A stretch of DNA of 64,000 bases from Campanula takesimana (Eukaryota; Streptophyta; Magnoliopsida; Asterales; Campanulaceae): positions 186,001-250,000 of the forward strand of contig JAOWBW010000006.1 in assembly GCA_026119855.1 (NCBI GenBank). Reading direction: 5' to 3'. Shown here one piece after another: positions 33,559 to 45,900 of this stretch. Position 1 is the first letter of the stretch; each line of letters opens with the position of its first letter. The notes beneath the pieces are model-generated. The model had not been told where the DNA came from and did not search any database. It saw nothing but the letters and a program-made list of their open reading frames with translations. The translations under genes and the position numbers were made by a program.

Positions 33559-34460
33559 GTAAGTTCATACGGGATCTCTTCGGGTTCTAAGGAGAGATGA
33601 CCGGAAGAACGAACAACAATAATATTTTCAAAGATACGCTTTCATTAAATATCAAGTTAACCGCTAAGATTCAAACAGTTAACAATAGCCTTTTTCAAAA
33701 GAAGTATGGCATTTACTTCCAAGTCCGTCAATTCCAAGATAACGTCACCATTTCAGGTGCAATGCCTGATCAGGGCATTTAAGTAAGATTTATCATGATA
33801 ATCAACTACTTCAATAAGCAGTATAAAAGTCTAGTTCTTTTTCATTTCAAACTAGATTAACCTACTTAGTCCTTTTTCATTTCAGACTAAGCGAACGTCT
33901 ATACCAAATTAAGATATAGCACATCTATACCAAATTGAGATATACCAAGGTTTCAACTTAGTGTTCGTAGGTTCAAGAACACTATGACGATTTCAAAGAT
34001 ATGTTTTTGGTACCCATTGATTTAAACCATGTCAAAGGGTAAGAGTCATTCAAAGACGTTCACAACTTTTAAGAATACAAATGTTACTGCCACTAGGTAA
34101 CTACTCATGAAAGAATATAAAGGAATCCTACATTAAAGGATAGAGACAATCAAAAGCTAGGATCATAATCCCTTACCTTAGCCTTGAGGCCTTCACTTAG
34201 CAATTTCACGTGCACAATCTACAAACACGCAAATAATGTTTTCTTAGGAACATGAATTACTTAAATTCTCCGTCCCCATTATATTTTATTTTACTTCCTT
34301 AGCTTCACGAGTTCATCTTCTTAAACTCTTTGTTAGGGTTCGTTCTACCCATTATTGGTATTCCCAAAATACCCCTTTCGGATTAATAAAATACCTCTAG
34401 GGTTACATTACTTCCATTCCCAAATAATCGGTTTTAGGGTTTCATTAATCCCATTTAAAA

Positions 34461-34585
34461 CACTATTCCCAGCTTATAAAATCACTATTCACAGCTTATA
34501 TCACTATTCACAGCTTAAATCACTATTCACAGACTAATCACTATTCACTGATTAAATCACTATTCACGTTACTGTTCATGCACTG
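34461..34585. repeat. short tandem array of CACTATTCACAGCTTA
   Basis: Six imperfect copies spaced about 18-22 bp apart inside the LTR of the outer chromovirus. Confidence 0.85.
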
Positions 34586-34611
34586 ATTTCACCTTGGAAA
34601 AACACACACAA

Positions 34612-34790
34612 AACCCTAATTTCACACACTCAACACACACTCTACACACACACAAAACGCAGCACACACAAACACACACTGTACACACACACCGAATACA
34701 CACACACACAGTACACACACTGTACACACACACACCGAATACACACACACAGTACACACACACGGCACACCCTACACACACATACATATA
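34612..34790. repeat. CA-rich microsatellite in LTR
   Basis: Runs of (CA)n broken by GTA, GAATA and CTCTA. It is open in several frames on both strands, which is a by-product of the dinucleotide repeat. Confidence 0.95.
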
Positions 34791-35233
34791 CATATAATCT
34801 CATAATCCTTTTTATTATCAAACCCTAATTTCTTAACCCTAGTTGATCATAACTATTAGGGTTTCCCAAACTTCAATTCATGAAGATTAAAGAGAAGGAA
34901 TTAAGTTTATGTGTAGTACCTTTGATGGAAGAAATTGACTCCCTCTCTCTTCTTCTTCTTCTCCCTCTCGGCCTCTGCTCTCTCCTTCCTCTGCGTGTCT
35001 CGCCGCCGCTCTCACTCTCCCGTTCTCTTATTTTTTTTCTTTTCTTTTGTGATTAGTAAAGAGGGGAGGGTTTTATTTAATATATAGTATAGGGTTTCCC
35101 ATTCCTATTATAAAAAGGTTAACTAATTTTATTGGGTTTTAATTAATTTGGGCCAACTTTATACCCATTCCATAATTTAATTTATAATGGCCCAACACCA
35201 TAATAAATAAATAGAAAGAGGCCGGTTGTTACA

Positions 35234-36225
35234 TTGCTACTATTGGTGTTCTAATGCTAAATGTCCTTATTTTAATATGAGAAAAGTGCTAACAATTATA
35301 ATGTAAAGAAAGAGGGAATTACGAAAGGGAAATAAAAGAAACTTGTTTTATTGATTAATTCATGCTAAAGATTACATATCAAACAATTACACTAAGAAAT
35401 GAATGATAAATTAAAATTGAGTTTAGAATGTTGGATTGTAATCTTGACCAAACTTCAATAGTGAAGTGGCCTTTTGGTTGTATTCCTTTTTATGGAGATT
35501 GCACACACATTAAAAGAGATGAGAGATAAAGAAAGCAAATAGAGAGTTTTGATAAAGAGAAGTAAAAGAGTTTAGAAGGAGAAAGTGGGCATTGTACCTT
35601 GTGCTTGAATTGGGAAGAACCAATTTGTCTATAATAACCACTCTTTGAAAATGGACTTTTGAGTTTTAGACAGTTTTTGAGTCAAGAATCCTTCCTCCTT
35701 TTACATGGTGGAATGAAAAGGTTTATATAGGTGTTAGGGAAGTGTTTGTGGTCACAAAGATGTCCCTTCCCCGGATCAAGCCAAGGCATAATGGCCTTGG
35801 GGGTTACAAATCAGAAAAGGAAGGAAATTTGGCAAAATCTGGGATTCTGGAGGTAGGAAGCGCGCACATCCCACCCCCCTATGGGAGGCGCACGCCTCTC
35901 ACAAAGGATGGCAAAGTCGCGCACATCCCGCCTTCAGAAAATCCATATTTTAGCCCAAAAGTTAACCATGTTATGCAGTTAAGCCCCGAAACTAACGAAA
36001 TCAGTCAGAAACTTAACGAACACCACGTAAGTCAACAAAAACAAAGTAAACAAAGACTCAAGGTTGACTTTTTCACTTAGTCAAATCCAAGACTAACGTA
36101 GTAAGTCAGGAACTTAATGGAAAGTAACAAAAGTTAACGAAAAGTAACAAAACTTAACAGAAAATAGGAAGATAGAGAATGTGTATGCAATCGAGACATG
36201 ATAGGTCCAAAGCGGGGTGTCTACA
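35234..36225 (-). mobile_element. truncated Tat-like LTR (family T, diverged copy)
   Basis: It ends with GCGGGGTGTCTACA, shares the order TATA box (35721-35730), GC-rich words GCGCGCACATCCC (about 35858-35935) and the AACTTAACGAA-like tail with the copy at 53910-54953, and lacks the opposite terminus, because the outer chromovirus abuts it at 35233. It overlaps in content with the 9113-9796 piece, so the two are not halves of one LTR. Confidence 0.7.
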
Positions 36226-36349
36226 GTAGGTTAGAGACCTAAGGGGTTGAAGGTCAGACTAGGTAGTCTCTCGAGGCTAATGGGTGACACTAGGTTGGTA
36301 GAGGGGTTTAGACCCAGGAGGTATGGACGGCATACATTTAGTTGGTCGG
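36226..36349. repeat. degenerate repeat with core GGACCTAAGGGGTT, left part
   Basis: Phrases such as AGAGACCTAAGGGGTTGA, AGACTAGG and TAGGTTGGTAG recur here. The array resumes at 45901 after the Athila insertion, whose duplication GTCGG (36345-36349, 45901-45905) marks the break. Confidence 0.75.
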
Positions 36350-37957
36350 TGTTAGGCCTAAACGAAGGCTTAGTTATAAATACCACAAGTGCACGGGTTG
36401 TAAGTAGTATAGTAATTGTGAAAGTACGGGTCGATCCCACGAGGACAAAGGACTAAATAAATATTTGCTTTTATGAATACTTTAAAATAAAAGATTGATT
36501 GGGAAATTTTGTTCAAGTTTGTAGAGAAAGATTTAGAAAATAAATACCAAAACACTTTAAAATAAATTCCTTATAATTAGAAGACATTCTCAGGGTTGGA
36601 ACTTTTAATAAAATATGTTCAAGTAATGTAAATCATGTTTTTATAAAATTTAGTTCAAAGCATAAAACAAGGATGATACGCCATTCATGTTACTCTCTCA
36701 TTGGTCAAGTTAAGTAACAAGTGTATTTTAAAACCGACACGGCCTATCTTTCGAGGGTTCCGTTAATCAGTTAAAACCCTTTAAGTACATAAAATATCCA
36801 CGTAATTCCACCGAAGGACCATCCCTAGATGATTAACCTATTTTTGTGATTAATGGCATCTAGTTCTATTTATATGGTTCCATTAGTCAAGATTCCACTT
36901 TCGCTCCATCTCTTGACTAACTAAGATTCATACAAATATGATCGACATTCATAATTGTAGACGTGACAAAATAATATAAAAGAATTGGTTTATGAAATGG
37001 TTTTAGAAAATAAGTTCAGACATGATAAACAATTTTTGAAAACATATTATGTAAATTCCAACCCCAAGAACTAAAGAGGTTTTATTCACAAGTCATTTTT
37101 CTTATAACATTCATCAATGAAATAAAAATAAGCATGAAATATAGATAAAGATAGAGAACACTTATTCTTGCAGTGATGAACGGAATTGGAAAACTTGAGG
37201 ATAACTTCAATATATTACTCCAACTTTTGGAATTTGTACAGGAACACTTCTATGATTCTTCAATGATGAATCATAAATAATGTTATAAATTTTCTAGAGT
37301 GATTTTACAATAATTTCTAGATCCTTTACAAGGTTGGAATGGCCTTCTTATATAGGAATTTGGGTCAATAGAGGTGACTTTTTCTGAAAATCAGTCCAAA
37401 AGACACCTCTGGAAGGCAGTTCTTCGGAATAGGTAAGAAGCGGGTCCGGGCGGGTGTTGAACAAGGTCCGGGCGGACCAAATGTCCAAAAAAGGTGATTT
37501 TCATGCTGTCCGGGCGGGTCATACTGGAGGTCCGACCGGATTTGTGGAGGGGTCCGACCGGGTATACACTGAGGTCTGGCCGGACCATGGAACTTGGCGC
37601 GGTCGTGCTTCAGGAATGGCGCGGCCGTGCGGAATTGGATTTTTACCGCTTATTGTCGACAAGATTGGCGCGGTCGTGCCGTTTTTCAAGCGCGGCCATG
37701 CTAACCCAAATCTCTGATTTTTCACTTCTTTTCCTTCTCAAATTATTCCGTCTTCAACCCTTTTGATCCCGTCCATCATATGAGCCATATTTTGACCTAA
37801 AAACCTGTTTCTACCACAAAATAATACCGAGCATCATATCCGTATAAAAGATGTAAATAAAGATAAAAATGACTAAATATACTAAATAAAGCTAGGAATT
37901 TTAAGATAAAAGTATAGTAAAATATATTATAAATGACTATAAAATAGTCGTTTATCA
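36350..37957 (-). repeat. 3' LTR of Athila element (left-hand copy)
   Basis: Contains the GC-rich cluster of GGTCCGGGCGGACC and GGCGCGGTCGTGC words (37436-37700). On the element's strand a TATA box CCTATATAAG lies downstream of the cluster (37347-37356). Confidence 0.93.
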
Positions 37958-39016
37958 ACTCCCCCACACTTAAACCTTGCTTGTCCCTAAGCAAGTTAGA
38001 ATTTGGAAATAGGGAAGAGAAGAATAAATGACCATAATAATGCTCTCTTTAGAATAGCGTATTGCCTTGATAAAAATTCCTCAAACCTATTTTTTCATCC
38101 CCTTTATCACTCGAAAAACTTTGAAAATAGAACCTAGGATTATATTGGAAAATAGATAGAAAATTATAAGATAAATATAGCAAGAATAAGATTTATCAAG
38201 TCAAAGCATATTGAAATAGCCAAATGAATTTTTGGATCACAAGTATGGTTTTGAAATAAATTCACTCTTTAGAGTGCTTTGTGAATAATTTCTTCATGCT
38301 TGGTATTCATCATTTATCAATGACTTTTATTCCTTAACTAAGATACTCATAATTTGTTATGCACCTTGAATCACAAAAATGGAGGCGGAGGATGGTAGTG
38401 GAAAGAAGGCTTTGATTATTTAAATTTGAACGTGGCAATTGAGTTTCTTGTCTTAAATTGTTCCACTCTATAATGATTTAGTCATTTAGATTTTCGAGTG
38501 GACAATTCACAAGAAGATTTAAGTTGATTAATAGCCTTGAAAGTAGAAATGCAAAGATGGTTTCAGGTGAAGGTTTTTGTGATTCCGGAAATCCATAACA
38601 ATCATTCATATCTTAAAAAGAAGTAAAAATAAAGGTTTTGTGATGTATAAACAAGAATGATTTCAAAATTTTTCACATGTAAAAGTAACCTAACTTAAAT
38701 GACCAAAAAAAATCATTAATAAAAGTAATGCTTGTACTTAATAAAGCTTATAAATTTTATACTTATACTTAGAATTTTTCATTTATTCCCGATATATTCC
38801 TAACTTCTCTTTATCAAAATTCTTTAAAGGATAAAAGTTTATAAAGAAATAGATAGGAAAAATTTTATAAAGACAATTTTTGATAATGACAATAAGAGAT
38901 TTTTTTTTTTTTAATAATATTCAAAAGAAGAGATTCTACCCCCTCACACTTAAATCAAACATTGTCCTCATTGTTTCAAGGACAATATTAAAAATATGTA
39001 GGGGGAAAGAGTAAAC
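37958..39016 (-). other. Athila 3' untranslated region, two purine-rich tracts
   Basis: About 1.06 kb of AT-rich sequence without a gene between the integrase stop and the 3' LTR. The inverse of ACTCCCCCACACTT (37958-37971) is the expected polypurine tract. A near copy, inverse of TACCCCCTCACACTTA (38937-38952), stands next to the integrase end. Athila relatives may carry an envelope-like ORF here; none remains. Confidence 0.8.
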
Positions 39017-39990
39017 TTACAGTGATGATGGTTGTAGTAATCCATCTTCTTTATTGGATGGAGCGGGTGGGTTTTCGAGAAATACTGAGGATATAACTCC
39101 AACTGGGTCTCCAACCATATAATGCTTCAAGCGCTGGCCATTGACCTTGAACTCCCCCAGTGCCTCACTCCAGATTATAATTGCTCCGGATGGATATACT
39201 TTCTTTACTTGGAAAGGTCCGGACCATCTTGACTTTAATTTTCCCAGAAAGAGTTTTAACCGAGAGTTGAAAAGTAATACCGTATCTCCTTCCTTGAATT
39301 TTCTTCTCATAATGTGTGCATCGTGCCATTTCTTTGTTTTTTCTTTATAGAGAGGGGCACTTTCATAAGCATCAAATCGGAGTTCTTCGAGTTCTTGTAA
39401 TTGCAACCTTCTCATTTCACCGGCGGCCTTTATATCATAATTTAAAGCATGAATCGCCCAATATGCCTTATGCTCGAGTTCCACAGGTAAATGGCACGGC
39501 TTTCCATACACTAAACGGAAAGGTGTGGTTCCGATGGGTGTTTTGAAGCGGTGCGATATGCCCATAGAGCGTCGTTCAACTTGATTGACCAATCCTTCCT
39601 CGAACTTGTAACCGTCTTCTCTAGGATCCATTTCGATTCTCTGTTCGACACTTCCACTTGACCGCTAGTTTGAGGGTGATATCCGGTGCCCGTTTTGTGA
39701 TGGACACCATACTTCTTTAAGAGAACCTCAAATTGGCAGTGTGAGAAATGAGAACCACCATCGCTTATTACTACCTTTGGGACCCCAAACCTTGGAAAAA
39801 TGACATTTTTGAAGAGATTCATGACAACCTTTGAGTCGTTTGTTGGAGACGCTATGGCTTCTACCCATTTTGACACATATTCCACCGCTACAAGTATGTA
39901 TTTGTTGTTGTAGGATGATGGAAATGGCCCCATGAAATCTATGCCCCATACATCAAAGATCTCGACCTCTAGAATGTTGTTAAGAGGCAT
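39017..39990 (-). pseudogene. Athila integrase core and C-terminal part
   Basis: From 39990 the core reads IFDVWGIDFMGPFPSSYNN (first Asp), VVISDGGSHFSHCQFE (second Asp) and TSGQVEVSNRESK (Glu). A frame change near 39560-39580 leads to TPIGTTPFRLVYGKPCHLPVE and the C-terminal region (SRLKLFLGKLKSRWSGPFQV), ending at the TAA near 39017. The GPF module is present and no chromodomain follows, as usual for Athila. Confidence 0.9.
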
Positions 39991-40089
39991 ATCATTCCTT
40001 CTTGAGATATTGCCGGTACGTTGGCAACGATCACATGTAAGAACAAAATTTCGAGAATCTTTGTAAAGTGTGGGCCAATAGAAGCCTGA

Positions 40090-41754
40090 TTAAAGAACCT
40101 TGGCGGCGGTTTTGAATGAGCTTGCATGCCCACCATAAGGAGAAGAATGACAATGATGGAGAATATTATTCACCTCCTCATTAGGTAGACACTGCCTAAT
40201 GATTCCGTCTGCGTATTGTTTGAAGAGTAACGGGTCCTCCCAAAAATAGTTTTTGACTTCTGAAAAGAATTTCTTCCTTTGTTGGTAACTCATTTCCGGG
40301 GGAATAATTATACAAGCCAAATAATTTACAATGTCCGCAAACCATGGGGTTTTGACTTTCCTTATGGCTAATAGATGTTCATCCGGGAATGAATCATCAA
40401 TTGGAAGTTCTTCTTCATCGGAGTCTTTAATATTTTTGGGGAGACGGGATAAATGATCGGCAACCAAATTTTCCATCCCCTTCTTTTCACGAATTTCTAA
40501 ATCGAATTCTTGGAGAAGAAGGATCCACCTAATGAGTCTTGTCTTGGCATCCTTCTTAGCCAACAGGTACCTTATCGCTGCATGATCCGTGTACACTATT
40601 ACTTTTGAACCGACCAAATATGACCGAAATTTGTCTATTGCAAATACCACGGCCAACAATTCCTTTTCTGTGGTGGCATAATTAACTTGTGCTTCATCTA
40701 ATGTTCGACTAGCATAATATATGGCATGAACTTTCTTGTCCTTCCGCTGCCCCAAAATTTCTCCCACCGCATAGTCACTTGCATCGCACATTATTTCAAA
40801 AGGGAGTTCCCAATCGGGTGGCTGTACTATAGGAGCGGACACCAAAGCTTCCTTTAACCTGTTAAAAGCTTCAAGACAAGCACTATCGAACAAAAATGGA
40901 GCATCTTTTAAAAGTAAATTAGTTAAAGGTTTAGAAATTTTTGAAAAATCCTTTATAAATCGCCGGTAAAAGCCGGCATGTCCTAGAAAGCTTCTCACAC
41001 CCTTAACATTGGTGGGTGGAGGTAATTTTTCAATGACTTCAACCTTTGCCTTATCTACTTCAATTCCTTTCTCGGACACCATGTGTCCAAGAACAATCCC
41101 TTTATTGACCATAAAATGGCATTTTTCCCAATTAAGAACAAGGTTTACCTCTTCACATCTTTGGAAAAATTTTGATAAATTTTGCAAACATTCATCGAAA
41201 GAGGAACCATAAACTGAAAAATCGTCCATAAAAACTTCCATTATATTTTCTATAAAATCTGAAAATATTGCCATCATGCAAAGTTGAAAGGTGGCGGGAG
41301 CATTGCAAAGTCCAAATGGCATTCTCCTATAAGCGAAAGTACCATAAGGACAAGTAAAAGTTGTGGATGTATGGGTATTTGGAAAAATCCGGAGTAACCA
41401 TCTAAGTAACAAAAATGTGAATGCTTTGCTAACCTTTCAAGCATTTGGTCAATGAAAGGTAAGGGAAAATGATCTTTTCGGGTGGCTTTGTTTAATTTCC
41501 TATAATCTATGCACATACGCCATCCCGTGACGGTTCTAGTTGTGATTAATTCATACTTATCAATTTTTTATGACCGTCATTCCTCCCTTTTTAGGGACTA
41601 CTTGCACGGGGCTTACCCATTTACTATCCGAGATCGGATAAATAATGCCCGCGTCAAGTAACCTAAGGACTTCTTTCTTTACAACCTCTTTCATGTTAGT
41701 ATTTAACCTTCTTTGGTGCTCTATGGAGGGTTTATGATCCTCCTCTAAAATCAA
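40090..41754 (-). pseudogene. Athila reverse transcriptase and RNase H
   Basis: Pieces at 41754-41560 (LDAGIIYPISDSKWVSPVQ), 41516-41274 (MCIDYRKLNKATRKDHFPLP) and 41412-40090 join by frameshifts near 41570 and 41400. The last piece has RMPFGLCNAPATFQ, the catalytic FMDDFSVYGSS, GHAGFYRRFIKDFS, and RNase H (FEIMCDASDYAVGEIL, TEKELLAVVFA, VIVYTDHAA, VADHLSRLP). It ends at a TAA before the integrase zinc site, which reads on as FYWPTLYKDSRN and CDRCQRTGN in the same direction. Confidence 0.92.
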
Positions 41755-43170
41755 TCCTATGCATGCAAATTTTAGGGTGAATTCCTTTTAAATCATTAAT
41801 AGTATACCCAATAGCTTTTTGATGTAATCTAAGTTCTCTTAATAACTTTTCAGTCTCAAGAGGACTTAGACTTTCATTAATGATTACCGGGTAAGTAGAA
41901 TTAGGACCAAGAAATCCATACCTTAAATTTGGAGGGAGAGGCTTCAATTCAACTTGAGGTGCCTTACTTACCTCATTGTTAGAAGGCTCCACTTTAGCTT
42001 CTAACTTTTCAAATGTAATGCTTCCTTTCTTTTCTGCAGGGTTAGCATCAAGATACATAGCATAATTTGAAGCATCAATATCTTCTTCATAAGGTTTCCT
42101 CAAATTCAAGAGACATCTTTCAAGCAGGTCTCTAGGTTGGGGTGACTCTAGTTCCTTCCTTACAGATTCTAGCATGTTAATATCTGAGCAAGGGTTCTCA
42201 AGATTAGGATCTTTCATTAATTTTGTTAAATTAAATTCTACTTTCTCATTCCTTATGTTTAATGAAAGGCTACCATTTTTAACATCAATAATTCCCTAGC
42301 GGTGGCAAGATATGGTCTACCTAAGATAATGGGAATGTGATGGTCCTCTTCCATCTCGAGAACAACAAAATCGACTGGGATGATTAATTTCCCAACTTGA
42401 CAAGGAATATCTTCCATAATACCCACCGGGTATTTAATGGAACGGTCCAATAATTGTAAAGATATTTTGGTGGGTTTGATTTCCCCCACACCTATTTTTT
42501 TACTAACGGAAAGAGGAATGAGGCTTACGCTTGCCCCAAGATCTAACAATGCGTTTTCAACATCAAATTTACCTATGTTGCATGGGATAGAGAAAGTGTC
42601 GGGATATTTTAATTTAGGAGGTAATTTTCTTTGTAAAACGGCATTTACCTCTTCCGTCAATGCAATAGTCTCATACTCTTCAAGTTTTCTTTTGTTAAAA
42701 AGAATGTCTTTTAAAAATTTAGTATAAGATGGCATTTGTTGCAAAGCATCGGTAAAAGGTATGTTGATGAAAATCGATTTTAAAACTTCTAAAAATTTTG
42801 CAAATTGTTTATCAAGTTTCGCCTTTACTAACCTTTGGGGGTAAGGTATTGGCGGATCAAAATTTCTAGAAATCATAGGGGATTCCGTCCCCTTTTCAAC
42901 TACTTCATTAGTCTCAACCAACGGTGGGGTTGGACTAATGTTCTCCTCATTAGGTTTGATATTTTCTTTAGGAAGGGGATCTACCAACTCTTTTCCATTC
43001 CTAAGAACTACCGCTTTAGCATCAAAAACTTGTTGGTTCTCTAGCACCTTATTATGGGCGGCTAGACTATCAAACCTACTATTTAGAACCTTAAAGTTTT
43101 TCCTATATTCATTATTGATTTTCTCTTGATTTTTATTTTGTTCTACAATATAGTTCATGAGAAGATCCAA
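41732..43170 (-). pseudogene. Athila protease region and linker to RT
   Basis: The 303-codon stretch at 42259-43170 begins after gag. Its second half has the Athila protease signature ALLDLGASVSLIPLSV, then VDFVVLEMEEDHHIPIILGRPYLATA. DLGAS in place of DTGAS is typical of Athila and not a fresh loss. A second piece (41732-42217) continues the linker (ELKPLPPNLRYGFLG) to RT. Stops and one frameshift break the polyprotein near 42250. Confidence 0.88.
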
Positions 43171-44150
43171 TTTAGATTTAGGGGGAGGGAAAACATTGTT
43201 GAAATTCTTTTGTGCAAATCCGGTGGTTGTGTAGAAGGTTGTGGGCTTAAAACATTATTGCTTTTATAGGAGAAATTGGGGTGATTTTTCCATTCCGGAT
43301 TGTATGTGTTTGAATACATACCCCCTCTTTGCCCATTAGAAGTAATAAAATTGGCTTGCTCACTAGAATTAGTGTCAAGCAATTCACAACTTTCAGAGTT
43401 ATGTGAGTTTGACCCACATAACTCACAAAAAATGTTAACATTAGCCACGGGACTCACATTAAGAGTTTCAAATTTTTTAAGAAGCATGTCAACTTTAGAT
43501 GAGAGGAGAGAGACAGCATCTACATTATACTTACCTGGAGTCCCTTGCGCTTGCTCCCTCTCATTAGACCATTGATAATGGTTCAATGCTATATTCTCGA
43601 TCAAGTCATATGCTTCATCCACCGCTTTATTCATCAATGCTCCTCCTGCTGCGGCATCAATGGTCTCCCTTGTCTTGAACGTGAGACCGTTGTAAAAGGT
43701 GTGCACTATCAACCACTTCTCGAGCCCGTGGTGTGGGCACATCCTTAGGAGTTCCTTGTATCTCTCCCAAGCATCATAGAGCGACTCTTGAACATGGTCC
43801 CATGTTGTTAAAGAGTTGTGGGGGACCGAGTTCAACCATTGTTTCGCCTTTTCCTTCAAAGAGAATGGGAAAAGTCGCATCCTTATGACTTCGGGTGTGA
43901 CACCTAGGATTCGGGTGGTGTCACAGTACTCCAAAAAAGTTTGGATGTGAAGGTGGGGATCTTCAAGTACCGAGCCTCCAAATTGGTTGTTCATTACCAT
44001 GTGTATAAGTTGAGGTTTGATCCCAAAATGGGCTACATCGGCATTTGGTACGGCAATTGGTGTTCTAGTACCCGGGGTACACGGGTTAACGAAGTCCCGA
44101 AGGGTTCTAGGAAGTGGTGTAACGGGTTCTCCTTCTCCGTTCTGTGCCAT
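43155..44150 (-). pseudogene. Athila gag
   Basis: An ATG at 44150 opens MAQNGEGEPVTPLPRTLRDF. The capsid-like domain follows (FGGSVLEDPHLHIQTFLEYC, RLFPFSLKEKAKQWLNS, ERYKELLRMCPHHGLEKW), then a knuckle-like CELCGSNSHNSESC. The frame ends at 43155 after shifting out of the expected Gag-Pol frame near 43190. At 331 codons it is close to the usual gag domain plus knuckle length. It forms the particle core in active relatives. Confidence 0.92.
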
Positions 44151-44269
44151 TTCCTTTACTAAAGAAAGTTAGAAGAACAAAAGACTTTGAAAGAGATGTT
44201 AAATAAACAAAAAAATAAAATAAAAACAAGAAATAAATATAAATAAAATAATTAAAAAGTAAACCGTTA

Positions 44270-44287
44270 TCCCCGGCAACGGAGCCA
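44270..44287 (-). other. Athila primer binding site, tRNA-Asp type
   Basis: The inverse reads TGGCTCCGTTGCCGGGGA, close to the tRNA-Asp complement used by Athila-type elements (usual third triplet CGCC). It lies six bases from the right LTR start at 44294. Confidence 0.85.
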
Positions 44288-44293
44288 AAAACT

Positions 44294-45900
44294 TGTTAGG
44301 CCTAAACGAAGGCTTAGTTATAAATACCGTAAGTGCACGGGTTGTAAGTAGTATAGTAATTGTGCAAGTACGGGTCGATCCCACGAGGACAAAGGACTAA
44401 ATAAATATTTGCTTTTATGAATAATTTAAAATAAAAGATTGATTGGGAAATTTTTTTCGAGTTTCTAAAGAAAGATTTAGAAAATAAATACCAAAACACT
44501 TTAAAATAAATTCCTTATAATTAGAAGACATTCCCAGGGTTGGAACTTTTAACAAAATATGTTCAAGTAATGTAAATCATGTTTTTATAAAATTTAGTTT
44601 AAAACACAAAACAAGGATGTTACGCCATTCATGTTACTCTCTCATTGGTCAAGTTAAGTAACAAGTGTATTTTAAAACCGACATGGCCTATCTTTCGAGG
44701 GTTCCGTTAATCAATTAAAACCCTTTAAGTACATAAAATATCCACGTATTTCCACCGAAGGACCATCCCTAGATGATTAACCTACTTTCGTGATTAATGG
44801 CATCTAGTTCTATTTATATGGTTCCATTAGTCAAGATTCCACTTTCGCTCCATCTCTTGACTAACTAAGACTCATACAAATATGATCGACATTCATAATT
44901 GTAGACGTGACAAAATAATATAAAAGAATTGGTTTATGATATGGTTTTAGAAAATAAGTTCAGACATGATAAACAATTTTTGAAAACATATTAAGTAAAT
45001 TCCAACCCCAAGAACTAAAGAGGTTTTATTCACAAGTCGTTTTTCTTATAACATTCATCAATGAAATAAAAATAAGCATGAAATATAGATAAATATAGAG
45101 AACACTTATTCTTGCAGTGATGAACGGAATTGGAAAACTTGAGGATAACTTCAATATATTACTTTAACTTTTGGAATTTGTACAGGAACACTTCTATGAT
45201 TCTTCAATGATGAATCATAAATAATGTTATAAATTTTCTTGAGTGATTTTACAATAATTTCTAGATCCTTTACAAGGCTGGAATGGCCTTCTTATATAGG
45301 AATTTGGGTCAAGAGAGGTGACTTTTCCCGAAAATCTGTCCAAAAGACACCTCTGGAAGGCAGTGCTTCGGAACAGGTGAGAAGCGGTTCCGGGCGGGTG
45401 TTGAACAAGGTCCAGGCGGACCAAGTGTCCAAAAAAGGTGCTTTTCATGCTGTCCGGGTGGGTCATGCTGGAGGTCCGACCGGATTTGTGGAGGGGTCCG
45501 ACCAGGTATACACTGAGGTCCGGCCAGACCATGGAACTTGGCGCGGTCGTGCTTTAAGAATGGCGCGGCCGTGCGGAATTGGGTTTTTACTGCTTATTGT
45601 CGACAAGATTGGCGCGGTCGTGCCGTTTTTCAAGCGCGGCCGTGCTAACCCAAATCTCTGATTTTTCACTTCTTTTCCTTCTCAGATTATTCCGTCTTCA
45701 ACCCTTTTGATCCGGTCCATCATATGAGCCATATTTTGACCTAAAACCTGTTTCTACCACAAAATAATACCGAGCATCATATCCGTATAAAAGATGTAAA
45801 TAAAGATAAATATGACTAAATATATTAAATAAAGCTTGTAATTTAAAGATAAAAGTATAGTAAAATATATTATAAATGACTATAAAATAGTCGTTTATCA
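44294..45900 (-). repeat. 5' LTR of Athila element (right-hand copy)
   Basis: Twin of 36350-37957, with the GC-rich cluster at about 45385-45650 and the TATA box inverse at 45291-45300. Differences are scattered substitutions, for example within the GGTCCGGGCGG words. Confidence 0.93.

Larger units (their letters stand above)
26896..35233 (-). mobile_element. outer chromovirus (Ty3/gypsy), decayed, with extra 5' ORF
   Basis: The interior lies between LTR copies ending at 27128 (left) and starting at 33194 (right), in minus orientation. From right to left it shows a primer site, an extra ORF, gag, zinc knuckle, protease, RT, RNase H, integrase and chromodomain. LTRs read TGTAACAACC to GGGGTGTTACA. 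The left LTR is split by the Tekay-like element, with the rest in the assembly gap, so the left target duplication cannot be checked; the right flank is TTGCT. Several stops and frameshifts disable pol. Confidence 0.9.
33194..35233 (-). repeat. 5' LTR of outer chromovirus (right-hand copy)
   Basis: 2040 bp from TGTAACACCCC to GGTTGTTACA on the plus strand. It includes the conserved hairpin TGAGCGAACAATGCTCA (33542-33558), a short tandem array of CACTATTCACAGCTTA (34461-34585) and a CA-rich microsatellite (about 34612-34790). The open stretches over the CA tract are repeat translations. Confidence 0.9.
36350..45900 (-). mobile_element. Athila-type Ty3/gypsy retrotransposon, full length
   Basis: LTRs of 1608 and 1607 bp start TGTTAGGCCTAAACG and end CGTTTATCA, with GTCGG on both sides. 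The primer site resembles tRNA-Asp and the RT and gag have Athila flavour; there is no chromodomain. The order from right to left is PBS, gag, protease, RT-RNase H, integrase, 1 kb of noncoding sequence and polypurine tract. No envelope-like ORF is present. Frameshifts and a few stops make it inactive, and LTR differences are mainly substitutions, so it looks older than the nested Tekay-like pair. Confidence 0.95.

Noticed and set aside
34569..34797. ORFs on both strands over the CA tract (VCVCV and HTHTH text)
   Set aside because: Translations of a CA/GT microsatellite in an LTR.
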